From Multifurca ochricompacta (taxonomy: Eukaryota; Basidiomycota; Agaricomycetes; Russulales; Russulaceae): a stretch of DNA of 64,000 nt. This document shows, piece by piece, positions 32,511 to 42,416 of the stretch. Under the pieces are notes generated by a model. The model made no database searches. It saw nothing but the letters and a program-made list of their open reading frames with translations, and was not told the DNA's origin. The position numbers were made by a program, and so were the translations under genes. The stretch lies in NCBI GenBank assembly GCA_022496185.1, contig WTXG01000001.1, positions 1,488,001 to 1,552,000 on the forward strand, written 5' to 3'. Position 1 is the first letter of the stretch. Each line of letters starts with the position of its first letter.

Positions 32511-33326
32511 ATGCCTCCGATGTGAGCTTTGAACGAACAGCCTTTTTTTTCTTTTTTAAAATATGTCATTTGTGATACGATTGTTTTTTTAGCCGAGATA
32601 AATTCGCGATCCATTCTAAAGCTGTGGTATGTCAAGATGTTGAGCTCAAAGGTGACATTACGATAGGGTCAGGTATTGCAATCAGAGATATTCACTCGAC
32701 TCTCCACTTATCGCTAGCATGAACAGGAACTATCTTACATCCAAAGGCGACCATCTTTGCGATTGCAGGACCAATCGTGATTGGGGCAAACTGCATTATC
32801 GAGGAGGCAGCCATCATTGTGAACAGGTGCGGTTGTGTACATAGGGCAATGTGAGCGCGGCAGCATTGCCTCTCATCATCCAGCGGTTCCTCGTCACACG
32901 CAGGCGCAAGGAGGTGATGCGAATAGGCGATGATAATTTATTCGAGATCGGATGCCGTGCGTCCCACCAACCGCCCCCCCTCCCCTTGGGGGTTTGGTTT
33001 CATATCCGTATATTTGTTTAATAGGTGTCGAATCGCCGAGTGTGGGCAACTTCAACACGGTCTCGACACGAGCGCGCGTGCATCACACCGTGCGAATATC
33101 TTCGTATTGCTTTGTCGGCGCAGGTTGCCTCGTGGTGCCTACGGACGATGAGGTCTTGGACGAGTACACGGTTATTTATGGACCTTCTGCAGAGCGGCGC
33201 GTCTGGAGTGGGCGAGGAAGGGTGCAAGAAACAGATCTGCGACGGAAGCACGCAGAGTACCTCCGAGAAACGCTACCCAAATTCAATCGCTTACGGAGAG
33301 GTGAAGGACACGGGTATGGTGCTTGA
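32511..33326 (+). CDS. Dynactin subunit p27 (DCTN6), hexapeptide beta-helix
   Basis: Five exons (32511-32521, 32593-32672, 32727-32826, 32904-32956, 33025-33326) total 546 nt, 181 aa. The protein starts MPPIRDKFAIHSKAVVCQDV and shows left-handed beta-helix hexapeptide steps: VELKGDITIGSGTILHPKA, GPIVIGANCIIEEAAIIVNR, MRIGDDNLFEIGCR, SVGNFNTVSTRARVHHTVRI and FVGAGCLVVP, followed by EYTVIYGPSAERRVW and a C-terminal helix (TLPKFNRLRRG). This is the p27/p25 pattern of the dynactin pointed-end complex, which selects dynein cargo such as early endosomes. The long second ORF at 33025 in another frame is a shadow. The call of p27 rather than p25 rests on the C-terminal helix and overall repeat order. 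Confidence 0.87.
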
Positions 33327-33872
33327 AGGGTGATGGTTCAGGCGCCAAGCACTGGCACTTAGCAGTTTTATTATGCGAGATCTGATGGCCCGTGAGTTAC
33401 CAGCCAGCCAAACAATTGCTTCTCATCATCGCCATCATCATTATCATCATCATCATCATCACCATCAGCAGTGCATGTGTGCCAAATGTAGGGGTCCCGG
33501 CGGTAGCAAGGTTCATAAAATATCACAACTAGGAACTCTCATTACATTGTCTATGCAAATGCAAATATAAAGTTGAGTTGAATGGAATATAGAGAATGAA
33601 TATGGAGAATTGGTATATTATTGATTGGGAAGGGTTATTTGTGGTTGTTTGTGGTTGTGGGTGGGTGAATCGGCTCGACAAAGTCGAATCGATCGAGTCG
33701 AATCAAGCATCGAGCGAATCGGTTCACTTGTCATTAATTCATTTCACCCACTGTCACTGCCTCACCGCCCTCACCCTCACCCTTACCCTCACCCCACACC
33801 CACACACATACTCTCTCTCTCTCTTTGTTTTTGTTTTTTTTACGAGCAACTATATGCGCATTTTCATTGACA
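33327..33872. other. Intergenic spacer with CAT and CCCTCA repeats
   Basis: Holds a (CAT)n microsatellite at 33423-33468, several copies of TCGAATCG-like sequence around 33679-33722, and a C-rich run of CCCTCA/CCCTTA units at about 33768-33800 followed by CT and T tracts just before the next ATG. ORFs here encode only His or Leu/Thr homopolymers. It is probably the promoter of the next gene. Confidence 0.55.
33423..33468 (+). repeat. (CAT)n microsatellite
   Basis: Near-perfect CAT/CATT units between DCTN6 and the next gene; the encoded poly-His ORF is not considered real. Confidence 0.8.
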
Positions 33873-35998
33873 ATGCCCACCGGTCTCGCTACATCTTCAA
33901 CTAACGACTTTGACGCCACTCGCTCTATTGCCTCAACCCACGAATCTTTTATCGATCTTTCACCATCTTCAAATTATTTTATTCACACGTATTCTTCTTC
34001 TCGTGCCAGGTCCAGAACTGTTTACTCAGAAAATTCGACAACACCCTTCTACACACAACATTCAAGTATGCGAATTAACGCCAACTCTATGGTGCGCCTA
34101 CAAATTTGTATTGCTTCCAGGCATAGCTTACCAACTCAACAACATTCCGCCTTTCCCTCCTTAGCCTCCACGCGGAAAACCGCCCTTACCCATGACACCG
34201 AAGCCCGACTTCCGGCGGCCCGCATCTGCGGAACCGTCCCACGCGCACATTACTTCCCTTTCCGCCCCCGTGACAGTTATCGACCCAATTCCTCGTGAAG
34301 AATTTAACTTCCCAAGCCTACTTCTAGAGCGTCCCCCGACAACAAATCTTCTACTTCCTCAAGAACGAGTGGATCTTGTGAGAAAGTCGCGGAAGTTGAC
34401 CCAGTTGTTGGGAGAGACTCCTTCCCCGTTATCGGTGTTGTCCCGCCGAGTGCCGGAGAGTGTTGCCGACGAGGCGCCTTATCGTTATCGTTCCCGTCCT
34501 AGTTGGGCGCCTTGGTCAAACGTGCAATCTGCCGGCTCAATTGACACTATCCGTAGGCATTCAACACCATCTAGCCCCGTAGACACTTCGTCGCTTGCAA
34601 GGCGTTCGTTTGCGGGAGTGGGAGGGGGATCGAGAAAAGGAATGGGGGAGGAAAGAGGGAGGAGGGTCGGAGCTGGAGAAGAAATGGACTCAGCTTCATT
34701 TTTTGATCTCTCAGATGACGACACTTCATCCTTAGTCCGCGTCCTCTCCCCACATACTTTCCCATCCCCGCCCCTCTCTCGCCCGTCCGATTCGCCAGAA
34801 TTTATGCTACACCGTCATTCTTCAGATGAAGACCGTCGGCACAGGAGAGAGAAAATAGCCAAACTTCATCGTTTCCTCGGCTCTCGTGTCCCTACTTCCC
34901 TTGCTCTCGGCATCAACGACGGAGACGATGCCTTGCCGGCTCTTGACCCTGCCTTTGGCGGCGCCCGTGCTCGTCATCCAGGTAGACGCCGGAGTAGCTC
35001 AGCTGCCGAATTCAAAAGCAATTGGTTCGACGCAGATGACCGGGTGAAAGAGGATCTCGACGAGCGCGAGAAAGCTATCAACGTTCGCAGGGCGATCAAA
35101 ATGGAGAAGGTGACATCTCGTGGCGTCTCCCTTTTGATGAGTAGCTCAAGGTTCTTCCCCAGATGTTCGGCGTACAACCCCCACAAACGTTGTATCACAC
35201 ACGACATTCTCCCAAGCCTACAGACTCGACTGAGCGCCCCTCTTCTTCCGAGCGCGAGGCCCCTTTACCAGCACCAGCCAGTCGGAATGTTAATCAGAGT
35301 TCCTACCTGGGAAAAAATGGCCGACAGAACAGACATCGAGCAAGCAGCCGGTCGGAATCAATTCAACCTTTGCTTGACCAAAGTTCGTCGGGCAAGCGCA
35401 CATCCGCGGTCTACGTGCATTATAGATATTCCCTTGATTCCCTTAGTGACATCATCGACCGTGTGAGCATCGATTGATTCCGTTCAGGGGCACAAATCCT
35501 CCCCATACTGACACCCCAGCCACAGGATGACAGGGAATCTCTGGCCGAACTCCACTCCATCTTAACGAATGATCAAGCGGGAGAGGGAGCGGAAGCCGAA
35601 GATCACAACACTTCAATGCGCGAAGACGAGGGTAAGGCCGTCCGGTTCGAACGCCGACGCTCGCTACCCACCCGATCATCCACCCTCTCCCTCGCTTCGC
35701 AATTCAATCTTAGCAGCCCCTCCCCTGAAATGGCTTCATTCCAAGCCCGCAGGAGGCAAGCTGCAAAGCTTACACACTTCTTTGGCGTGGATTACCGCGA
35801 TCTCATAGGTGACATCCTCGAAAGCATTGAGCACGATGTCGAAGAGGAGAGCCACAGGGGCAGTCTCCACCCTGAGGAGATTCAGGTGTGTCGATTCGAT
35901 TATAATATGGTTGAGAATTATCGGAGTTAAATCCGCGATTGTAGGACCTTATGGTCAAGCTGCGCAACCTGAAGACGAAACGCACCGCGGTAATATGA
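33873..35998 (+). CDS. Uncharacterised protein with three reiterated K-x-x-x-[FM]-[LF]-G motifs
   Basis: Exons join in phase at 34091/34165 (NSM|PPRGKPPLP), 35109/35163 (IKMEK|MFGVQPPQTL), about 35461/35527 (DIIDR|DDRESL) and 35885/35945 (EEIQ|DLMVKLRNLKTKR), ending TGA 35998. After a Ser/Pro-rich leader, three related segments appear: RREKIAKLHRFLGSRVPTSL, RRAIKMEKMFGVQPPQTLYH and RRRQAAKLTHFFGVDYRDLI. Each has a basic start, a hydrophobic helix and F/M-L/F-G followed by a P-x-x-L or D-x-x-L turn. The last continues into GDILESIEHDVEE and a coiled segment. The protein is about 630 aa, basic and Ser-rich. I do not recognise its family; the repeats suggest a protein-binding scaffold. Confidence 0.65.
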
Positions 35999-36153
35999 AA
36001 TGCTTGATGTCGTTTTTCATGACTTTATTGTTCATATTCATGTACAATTATAGTACTTGCTCGGTATCGAAAATAATGTGATTTCATATATGGTATTGGT
36101 ATATACCCAACCAATGGGAAACATGTTGAATGCGAAACGAGTGGCGTAGAGCT

Positions 36154-38859
36154 CTACAAGACTACCAGTTCTCCTCTACATGAGTGACACCAGAAAATAT
36201 GAGACTCGTCCAAGAACTGAGGCCGTTTGTGTGAGTTGTGAACGCCGGTGTTTGTAAGCGAGTCCAACAACACTTTGTCGGCGTCCGCGGCATGCAGTGG
36301 TGAGGCTGCACGTGATGGAGGGATGGAGGAACCGACCACAGCCATCTCACTGTCGATGCGAGCCTTGAGCATTCCGAGACTAACTTTGCGCTTATGCCGC
36401 GTTTCAGGAGAGAGATTTGTACCAAACGTAGGTGTGGTGCGCCGAGCGGGACGCCATTGCTGCCTCTGCGCTGTGTTAGAGACGCGCGTCGGAGATCATC
36501 CGAGTGGTTCCGTGCCCGACTCGACGGTCGAGAAGGGTGATCTGGGACTGGGGAGAAGGGTCGTTGTTGGCCCGCACGTGATAGTGCCCGAAGCTGGGCC
36601 AGCTGATCCTCGGACTGGCTGAGTTGCTTTTGAAACGAGTGCGCACGAGCTTCAGCTTCAAAGACGCTGGTTTGGAGTGCGCGGATCTGAGACTGTGCAG
36701 CAGACAACTCGAGACGGTGCTGCTGCCTTAGCGCGTTTACCATTTCCTTGTCCAGGGATGGTGACGCTGAGTTTGCAGCTGTAGTGGAGAGCTCGGCACG
36801 AAGTTCGTCAATCTCCTGAACTTTCACCACCAGGTCGGCGCGGAGAACCTCGATATCCGTACGTGCACGTTCCAAGAAATCTTGTTGCTCGACCTCGGCC
36901 AACTTGCGTTCTTCGAGCTCCTGGTGTAGTGACGCGATTTCCACTTTCAGGCTTTGCGAGGCAGCGACGATACGATCAAGGTCTTCAACATGCTTGTTGG
37001 CCAGTTGTCGCTGTCCTGCTCGCTCCACCTCTAGTTCCCGAATACTCGCAAGGGCATCGGATAATTCCACTTCTAGTTGGGCATATCCTCTTTGAAGTTC
37101 ATCTTGCGTCTCTTGTGCAGTGGACCTGTCCTTCTCGCGCGCGGTTTCCGCCTCCAAAAGTTTCGTGTTCAAAGATTCGTTCTGATCTTGCGTAGCTTGA
37201 AGTGAGGACTCCAGCTGAGCAATGACGCCATCCTGATCCCGAACGACCTGTTCTAAGGCGTTGGCCTTCTCGCTCAACTCGAGTTTCACATTTGTGAGTT
37301 CGACAATCTTCGGACGCATTTCATCCAGGGAGCGCATTAAGGATGAACCTCGGTTTGAAGTTCTTGTTGCATGCGTTCAGCATTCTCGGCGCGCCGGATG
37401 GCATTACGCAACTCTGCATGAGACGACTGAAGTTGCCGATTGAGGACCTCCTGGTTAGACGTGGACTGAGAGGCAGATTTGCGCAAACCGGCTATAGTGC
37501 CTAGATGATCACTAATCTGAGACTGTAAGGCACTCTTCTCCAGACGTAGAGCTTGGTGTTCCGCTGTAAGAGAAGCCAGTTGCTTCTGAGCAAATACATG
37601 TCGCCCCTCCAGGTCAGAAATTTTCATTTCCAAAGATGCCACAACGGTGGCCCGCTCCTTAAGCTCGGATTCAATCCTATCATGATCGACTTTGAGCGAA
37701 ACATTGACCTGCCCGCAATGAGTATGGATTGTCGAACCCCCAAAAAATGACGACGCACCTGTTTGGACTTAGAAAGCTGAAACTCGAGCTCACTGGCTCG
37801 ATCTTGGACATTCTGTAGCGAGGCTTCGAGCTGCCCAACACGGTCCTCACTCTGAAGCCGCTCCTGCAATTCGCGGATGAGGCTCTGAGACCGCTCGGCT
37901 TCAATCTTCAATCCTTCCATGGAGCTTCTGGTAAGCCGTAGCTCCCGTTCCTATCCATTACAGTGAGTGGCCGATAGACAAAACGAACTAGGGCTCACTT
38001 GATCTCGACACTTATCCTCGAACTCCTTTTCCCTCTGGGATAGCTTCTCTATTGTAGCGGAGCGCTGCTGAGCCTCATTCTCCAGTTGCAGGATCTGCTC
38101 CTGAAAGCGTTTGGAAGTAGCCTGTTTGTCTCGGAGAAGAAGGTCCACTTCGCTAGCCCCTGTTACCGATAACGTGTCGCCTCGGACATCGTGGGTTTTA
38201 AGTAATAATAGAACGTACTAGCTGAGACGTCAGACAGTCGCCCCAGAGATGCACTTAGAGACATCTTCTCGGAAACAAGCAGCGTGATTGTTTGGCGCTG
38301 ATTCTGCACCTCGGCACGTAAATTCTCTAGTTCCTCTCCGCCTTCGTGTGGTATGGATTCTAGCAGGGAAGGTTGGGCTTGAGCACGTGGCGCTGGTGAC
38401 AACAAGGGAGAGACGGATGATGACGAGTTCACTGGTGGTGTATTTTCACGAGGTGACACAATAGATGGCGTCCCCACTCGAGCCAGAGATGTTAGCCATT
38501 CAGGTTCGGGCAAATCCTGCGCTGATAGACTTGTGCTCAGTCTGATGCATGTCCTCGGTTAATTGGTAGTCGCTCATAGTAATAACTCGACACTCACATC
38601 TCCGTCACGTCGGGTTTAACCTCGTCTGAAGAGTCCGCGAGAGGAGGGGAGCGCGCTCTGACTAATGGCGAGCCTGGTGTTGATACCGTCGATGCGCCTG
38701 TGATCGCACCTGAAGCCAAAACAGGACCGGGCTTCTTTTGCTGCCTCTTTTTGTTAAGCTGAGAGGAGAGTGAGGGTAAGACCACGTTTGGGTTATTAGA
38801 GTAAGACGAACGAGAGCCTTAGCGCGCGCAGTTTTGGCGGCGCGGTCATCGTCAGACAT
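36154..38859 (-). CDS. Golgin-like coiled-coil protein with GRASP-binding-like tail
   Basis: From ATG 38859: MSDDDRAAKTARAKALLNKK RQQKK is a basic N-terminus like that of GM130/Bug1 golgins. A Ser/Pro linker precedes about 550 residues of nearly continuous coiled coil (VDLLLRDKQATSKRFQEQI, LQERLQSEDRVGQLEASLQ, LQRGYAQLEVELSDALASI). A 50-nt intron at 36471-36520 with a CTAAC branch site restores the last exon: TFGTNLSPETRHKRKVSLGM, then FLDESHIFWCHSC and the C-terminus RGELVVL. The CxxC seven residues from a hydrophobic C-terminus resembles the Golgin45 tail that shares a zinc ion with GRASP55. Predicted role: cis/medial Golgi tether. At about 37338 the frame is broken by one apparently missing G (or a very short 41-nt intron). 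Confidence 0.7.
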
Positions 38860-39361
38860 GCTCACTCTGGGTCAAGTTAATCTGGTACGCGTTAATCTGC
38901 AGTTCGCTGTTCGAAGGCAAGTAGTGTAACCTTAAGAACCTGAGATCGACGACAACGACAAACGGTCACGTTCTTCTAAACGCATATACTCACGTGATTC
39001 AAACTAATGATACAGATCTCATCTCTCATAATAGGCAAAAGGCAGGCAGGCAGCAAGTAGTAAGCAGGGAAAAAAAAAACACTATGGGACTATGGGGAAC
39101 GATTGCAAAAAAAGAAAAACATATTCTCAAGCAGAGAAGGTCTACCAGCCATGAGCAGTCAGGTTATAGCAGCACAGTAATGACAGACGTGAAGCGGCTT
39201 CGAGAAGCCCATTTGTAGACGAGCGAGCGAGAAAAGATGATGAATGACACAAGATACGACAACCACAAAATAACGAGCAAATAGAACCGAACATGAGCGC
39301 GGCACGTGGTCCACAGGGTATGAGAAGTATGCGCCGCCAACTTGACCCCAACACAATCGAT
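38860..39361. other. Spacer between golgin start and Gbeta end
   Basis: Holds the golgin promoter and the Gbeta 3' UTR. A GGCA-rich direct repeat lies at about 39042-39056 and A-tracts at 39070-39115. No gene was recognised. Confidence 0.45.
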
Positions 39362-40620
39362 TTAAGCCCAGACCTGAGCAGAGGTAAGCGTCTATCACAC
39401 TCTGGTGGGAAATGGTTTATCACCTTGAGAGTACTATCCCAACTTCCTGTGCAAAGAGCCATCCCATCCACGCTCACACCCAAGCAACTGACGCGGTTTT
39501 CATGACCAGTGAGAACACCAACCCGCTCCCCTTTCAATGTATCCCAAACGTTGCAAGTCCAGTCATCATAACCACCGAAGAGGATACGACCCGAGATGGA
39601 GAATGCCACGGAAGTGATGCCACACAGTATGTTGTCGTGTGTATACGTATTTAGTTCCCGATCTGCACGTATGTCGAATAAACGACAGGAGGCATCGTCG
39701 GAGCCTGTGGCAAACGCATCTCCATTTGGAAAGAACCTAGGGAAGGAACATTGAGCCTCAGCGAGTCCGAGAATAGACCAATGACATACTGGACAGCGTT
39801 GATATCAGATTCATGGCCAGTAAATGTCTGGGTGGCCTTGCCGCTGCGAATGTCCCAAAGCTTGGCTGTCGCATCACATGCGCCTGAAACAAATAAGTTT
39901 GGATTTGGGCCCAGTGAGAGGCTGAGCTATATGAGTACGATCAACTCCTTTTTTCAATCTTGATCTTACCTCATGACATCTCCAGTGTGGTCACTGAACT
40001 CCACACTGCGTGACCCAGTCTCAATATCCCACAACATGCAAGTCATATCGCCCGAACTTGTGACGATTTGACGATCATTGATAAATCTACAGCAGCTGAG
40101 GTAGCCAGAATGCGCGCTCAATTCGCGAGCGCCTCTGATGCCATTGCCTTCTTTGCTGTGCAAATTATAAATAGAGCAGATATTATCAAGACCACCGCAA
40201 GCGACAAAATTTCCGGACGGAGAATAAGCACAGGTCATAACCCAGCTGGATCGAAGTGGTATAGCATGGACCTTGTTGGTAGTGTATGCATCCCAAACAA
40301 TAAGTTTCCCGTCTTGAGATGCCGAGACAAGATGTCGCTTGTCAGTGGCCCAATGCATTGCGTATATTTTAGCAAGATGGCCCCTTAAGGCGCGACGTGG
40401 CCTCATGACAATGCGCGGCAAGGGGTCAACTTCAGCAGCCATGGCTCGCACTGATTGTGGGCAATGATTAACAACAAATGAGCGAAGAAGAGAGATGTGA
40501 ACACTTACGACTTGTATCTGCTGACGACTCGCGCTTAGCCCTGATTCTTTCCTTTAAACTGTCTGCTTCACGACGAGCAGCAGCAATTCTTTCCTGAATA
40601 TCACCCTGAGCTTGAGACAT
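39362..40620 (-). CDS. Heterotrimeric G-protein beta subunit (WD40)
   Basis: ATG 40620 gives [20 protein letters not shown], the N-terminal helix that pairs with Ggamma, then [20 protein letters not shown]. Seven WD blades follow: [86 protein letters not shown] and [10 protein letters not shown], where the final VWA and TAA 39362 lie on a small last exon after an intron at about 39374-39418. The sequence is full-length and close to animal and fungal Gbeta throughout. In basidiomycetes Gbeta transmits pheromone-receptor signals in mating and growth. Introns fall at about 40450-40510 and within the blades. No oddities. Confidence 0.95.
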
Positions 40621-42015
40621 GATTGTTGACGTTAGGAAAAGAGAAGGCGAGGACGACGATGATCAAAACTTTTTTTCGCTAAAAGTTTGAAACGAGATAA
40701 GTAATAGGAAATGCCAAGTAATTGGGACGAACCGCAGATGTAAGGGGAATGCGTTTCCTAATTGATTTTACCTGCCCAAGGAAGGCCAGGTGACGACCGC
40801 ACCGCACGAGGGAAGGGGAAGCGGAAAATAAGAGAGTCCAGGGAAAGTAGCTGGAAGAAAAGAAGATGAGAGGGAAAAGAGCCAAGAAGCTCTACTGGAA
40901 AGGAGAGGGGGAAAGTGAGGAGATGGCGACGAGGAGGAGACCGAGGAGAGCGCTGGGACGACCAACAACACTCATCGCCGCCCACCCACATCTTTCCGGC
41001 AATTCCCGAGTGTCAATTTCACCCTCCGACGGACTTGAACTTCCCACGTGCGTGCCCATTCCCATTCACCTGTCTTGTGTCTCTGTCATCGTCGCTGTCG
41101 CTGTCGCTGACAATAGGGCTGGGCTAGACTTGGGGCTGGGCTATGGTCAACCCTCAACGCTCGCTGCGCCCACCCAAAGCTGATAATTGTCGCACTCTGC
41201 ATCGCTCCCTTACAAGTTTTAGACTTTCACTCTCGGCTACCCCATTGCCCGACCGGATCCCATATCTTGCCATCGCCACATACAACCCGCCGGGTGAAGT
41301 GTTGACATGTACTTTCAGTGTTATCTTCATTAGCTTGTTCTTGTTGTTTCTGTTTCTGATAAGCGCCGTTGTGTTTGCCAATTCATCCCCCCTGCCTATT
41401 CAAGTACGTTCGACTGGTATTTTTTACATGCTTTGGTCACGTCACGCGCACCACGTAGTCCGTTTCCTCTCCATTGCAATAGTCTTGAGGCGCCCGCTGT
41501 CAACACGGCATATAAGCGCCCGCTATGTTCGAGTCACTAAAACATATACAACGACTACACCCGTCGTTACAACTGGCGAATCCGCGCTTTCGACTATGAT
41601 TCACAATTATTTTGTGGTATTGTGCCCGGAGCTTCTAGCTCCTCTCATAATGTCATCCAAATATCCAACTTGGTCTTGTCGGCTTTTCATTGACGGAGCT
41701 TAGGTCTCGTATCTTTGTCTATGTTGCCCCTCAAACATCGGATCTTAAGCTATGGACCTGTACGATTTACCTCGGAATTTTCGATTTATCCCCTTTGATC
41801 TGCAACTTTGCGTATTGCCGTACATTTTACTTGGTCGGGAGCTAAGTTACAAACCAGCGCACATTCCTCTCTGGATTCCCAAGGATCGTTTGACTCGAGC
41901 CATATACCCACCCTTCTCGCCTTTGGCTTCATTTCGATGTGGCAGTTCTTGTCGCGAAATCCATTAGCTCATCGTTGGTACGGCCGCCTCTCGGAGGACT
42001 GCATTGGTTGGAAGG
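40621..42015. other. Gbeta promoter and possible decayed dsRBD copies
   Basis: The first 500 bp are GA/CT-rich and hold the Gbeta promoter. From 41143 a 186-aa plus-strand ORF runs to 41703; its first half looks like translated non-coding sequence with one hydrophobic stretch. Its last part, and further short windows up to 42000, resemble fragments of dsRNA-binding domains (see separate entry). A TATA-like CATATAAG lies at 41509-41516. Confidence 0.4.
41585..41703 (+). pseudogene. Possible decayed dsRNA-binding-domain copy
   Basis: The frame ending at TAG 41703 reads IHNYFVV, LAPLIMSSKYPTWSCRLFID and GA. The order NY-x, then P-x-W-[ST]-C-x-x-x-[FV]-I-D-G is the helix-1 to beta-3 pattern of dsRBDs and aligns with the two intact copies downstream (PEWTSACKIDGK in the second). 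It lacks a clear LSW segment and stops before the second half. A TATA-like box lies about 85 bp upstream of ATG 41597. The resemblance is short and could be chance. Confidence 0.35.
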
Positions 42016-42022
42016 TATAAAA
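42016..42022 (+). promoter_or_regulatory. TATA box of first dsRBD mini-gene
   Basis: TATAAAA, 64 bp upstream of the ATG at 42086, an ordinary distance for a fungal core promoter with a short 5' UTR. Confidence 0.6.
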
Positions 42023-42085
42023 CCCAATACTGATACCACATTATCCTCCAAAACATATCCGCTGTAGCCCTCGCAAATAATCCCC

Positions 42086-42416
42086 ATGGCCTCAAACCCT
42101 GGTGGGTAGCATGCACTCCTAGTCACACGCTCTTCCACTAACTTATGCAGATTATATTCTCATTTTAAATAATTACCTGCAAAGTACCGGTGAAGCCCAC
42201 CTGTTGAGCTGGGAGTTCAGCCAGATTGGGCCCGAACATCAAGCAACCCACACCGCAGTGGTAAAACGTGCGTTGACTTTAGTTGGTTTGAGAGGTTTAT
42301 CCTGATAACGGCTCGTAGTGAGGGGCTACCCTGTCAGCCAGGGTAGTGCCACAACTAGGACTGTTGCAAGGCAGATTGCCTCCTATCATTTCCTTAAAAG
42401 CAGGAAACAAATATGA
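42086..42416 (+). CDS. Single-dsRBD mini-protein, copy 1 (76 aa)
   Basis: Three exons (42086-42101, 42151-42267, 42319-42416) joined at GT-AG introns of 49 and 51 nt give 231 nt, 76 aa. The product is one double-stranded-RNA-binding domain with almost nothing else: MASNPDYILILNNYLQS (helix 1), LLSWEFSQIGPEHQATHTAV (beta 1-2), LRGYPVSQG (beta 3) and SATTRTVARQIASYHFLK (helix 2, with the T-x-x-x-A-R-x-I-A-S spacing of the canonical KKxAK helix). The helix-2 lysine cluster is weaker than in strong RNA binders. Neither exon 1 nor the spliced gene is long enough to stand out as an ORF. The second intron uses donor C|GTGCGT. A second copy lies 1.6 kb downstream. Function is unknown; the domain implies binding to dsRNA or a protein dimerisation role. 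Confidence 0.72.

Noticed and set aside
33766..33800. CCCTCA/CCCTTA repeats as interstitial telomere
   Set aside because: The units are not TTAGGG-type and the run is short; it is an ordinary C-rich pyrimidine tract upstream of a start codon.
41143..41580. ORF with a hydrophobic stretch, read as a membrane protein
   Set aside because: The hydrophobic run comes from a T-rich stretch (around 41320-41370). There is no family match, and the frame drifts into the dsRBD-like relic. Not called as a gene.
41929..42138. Minus-strand ORF opposite the first dsRBD gene
   Set aside because: It overlaps the TATA box and first exon of a gene with a complete splice model on the other strand, and has no family resemblance.
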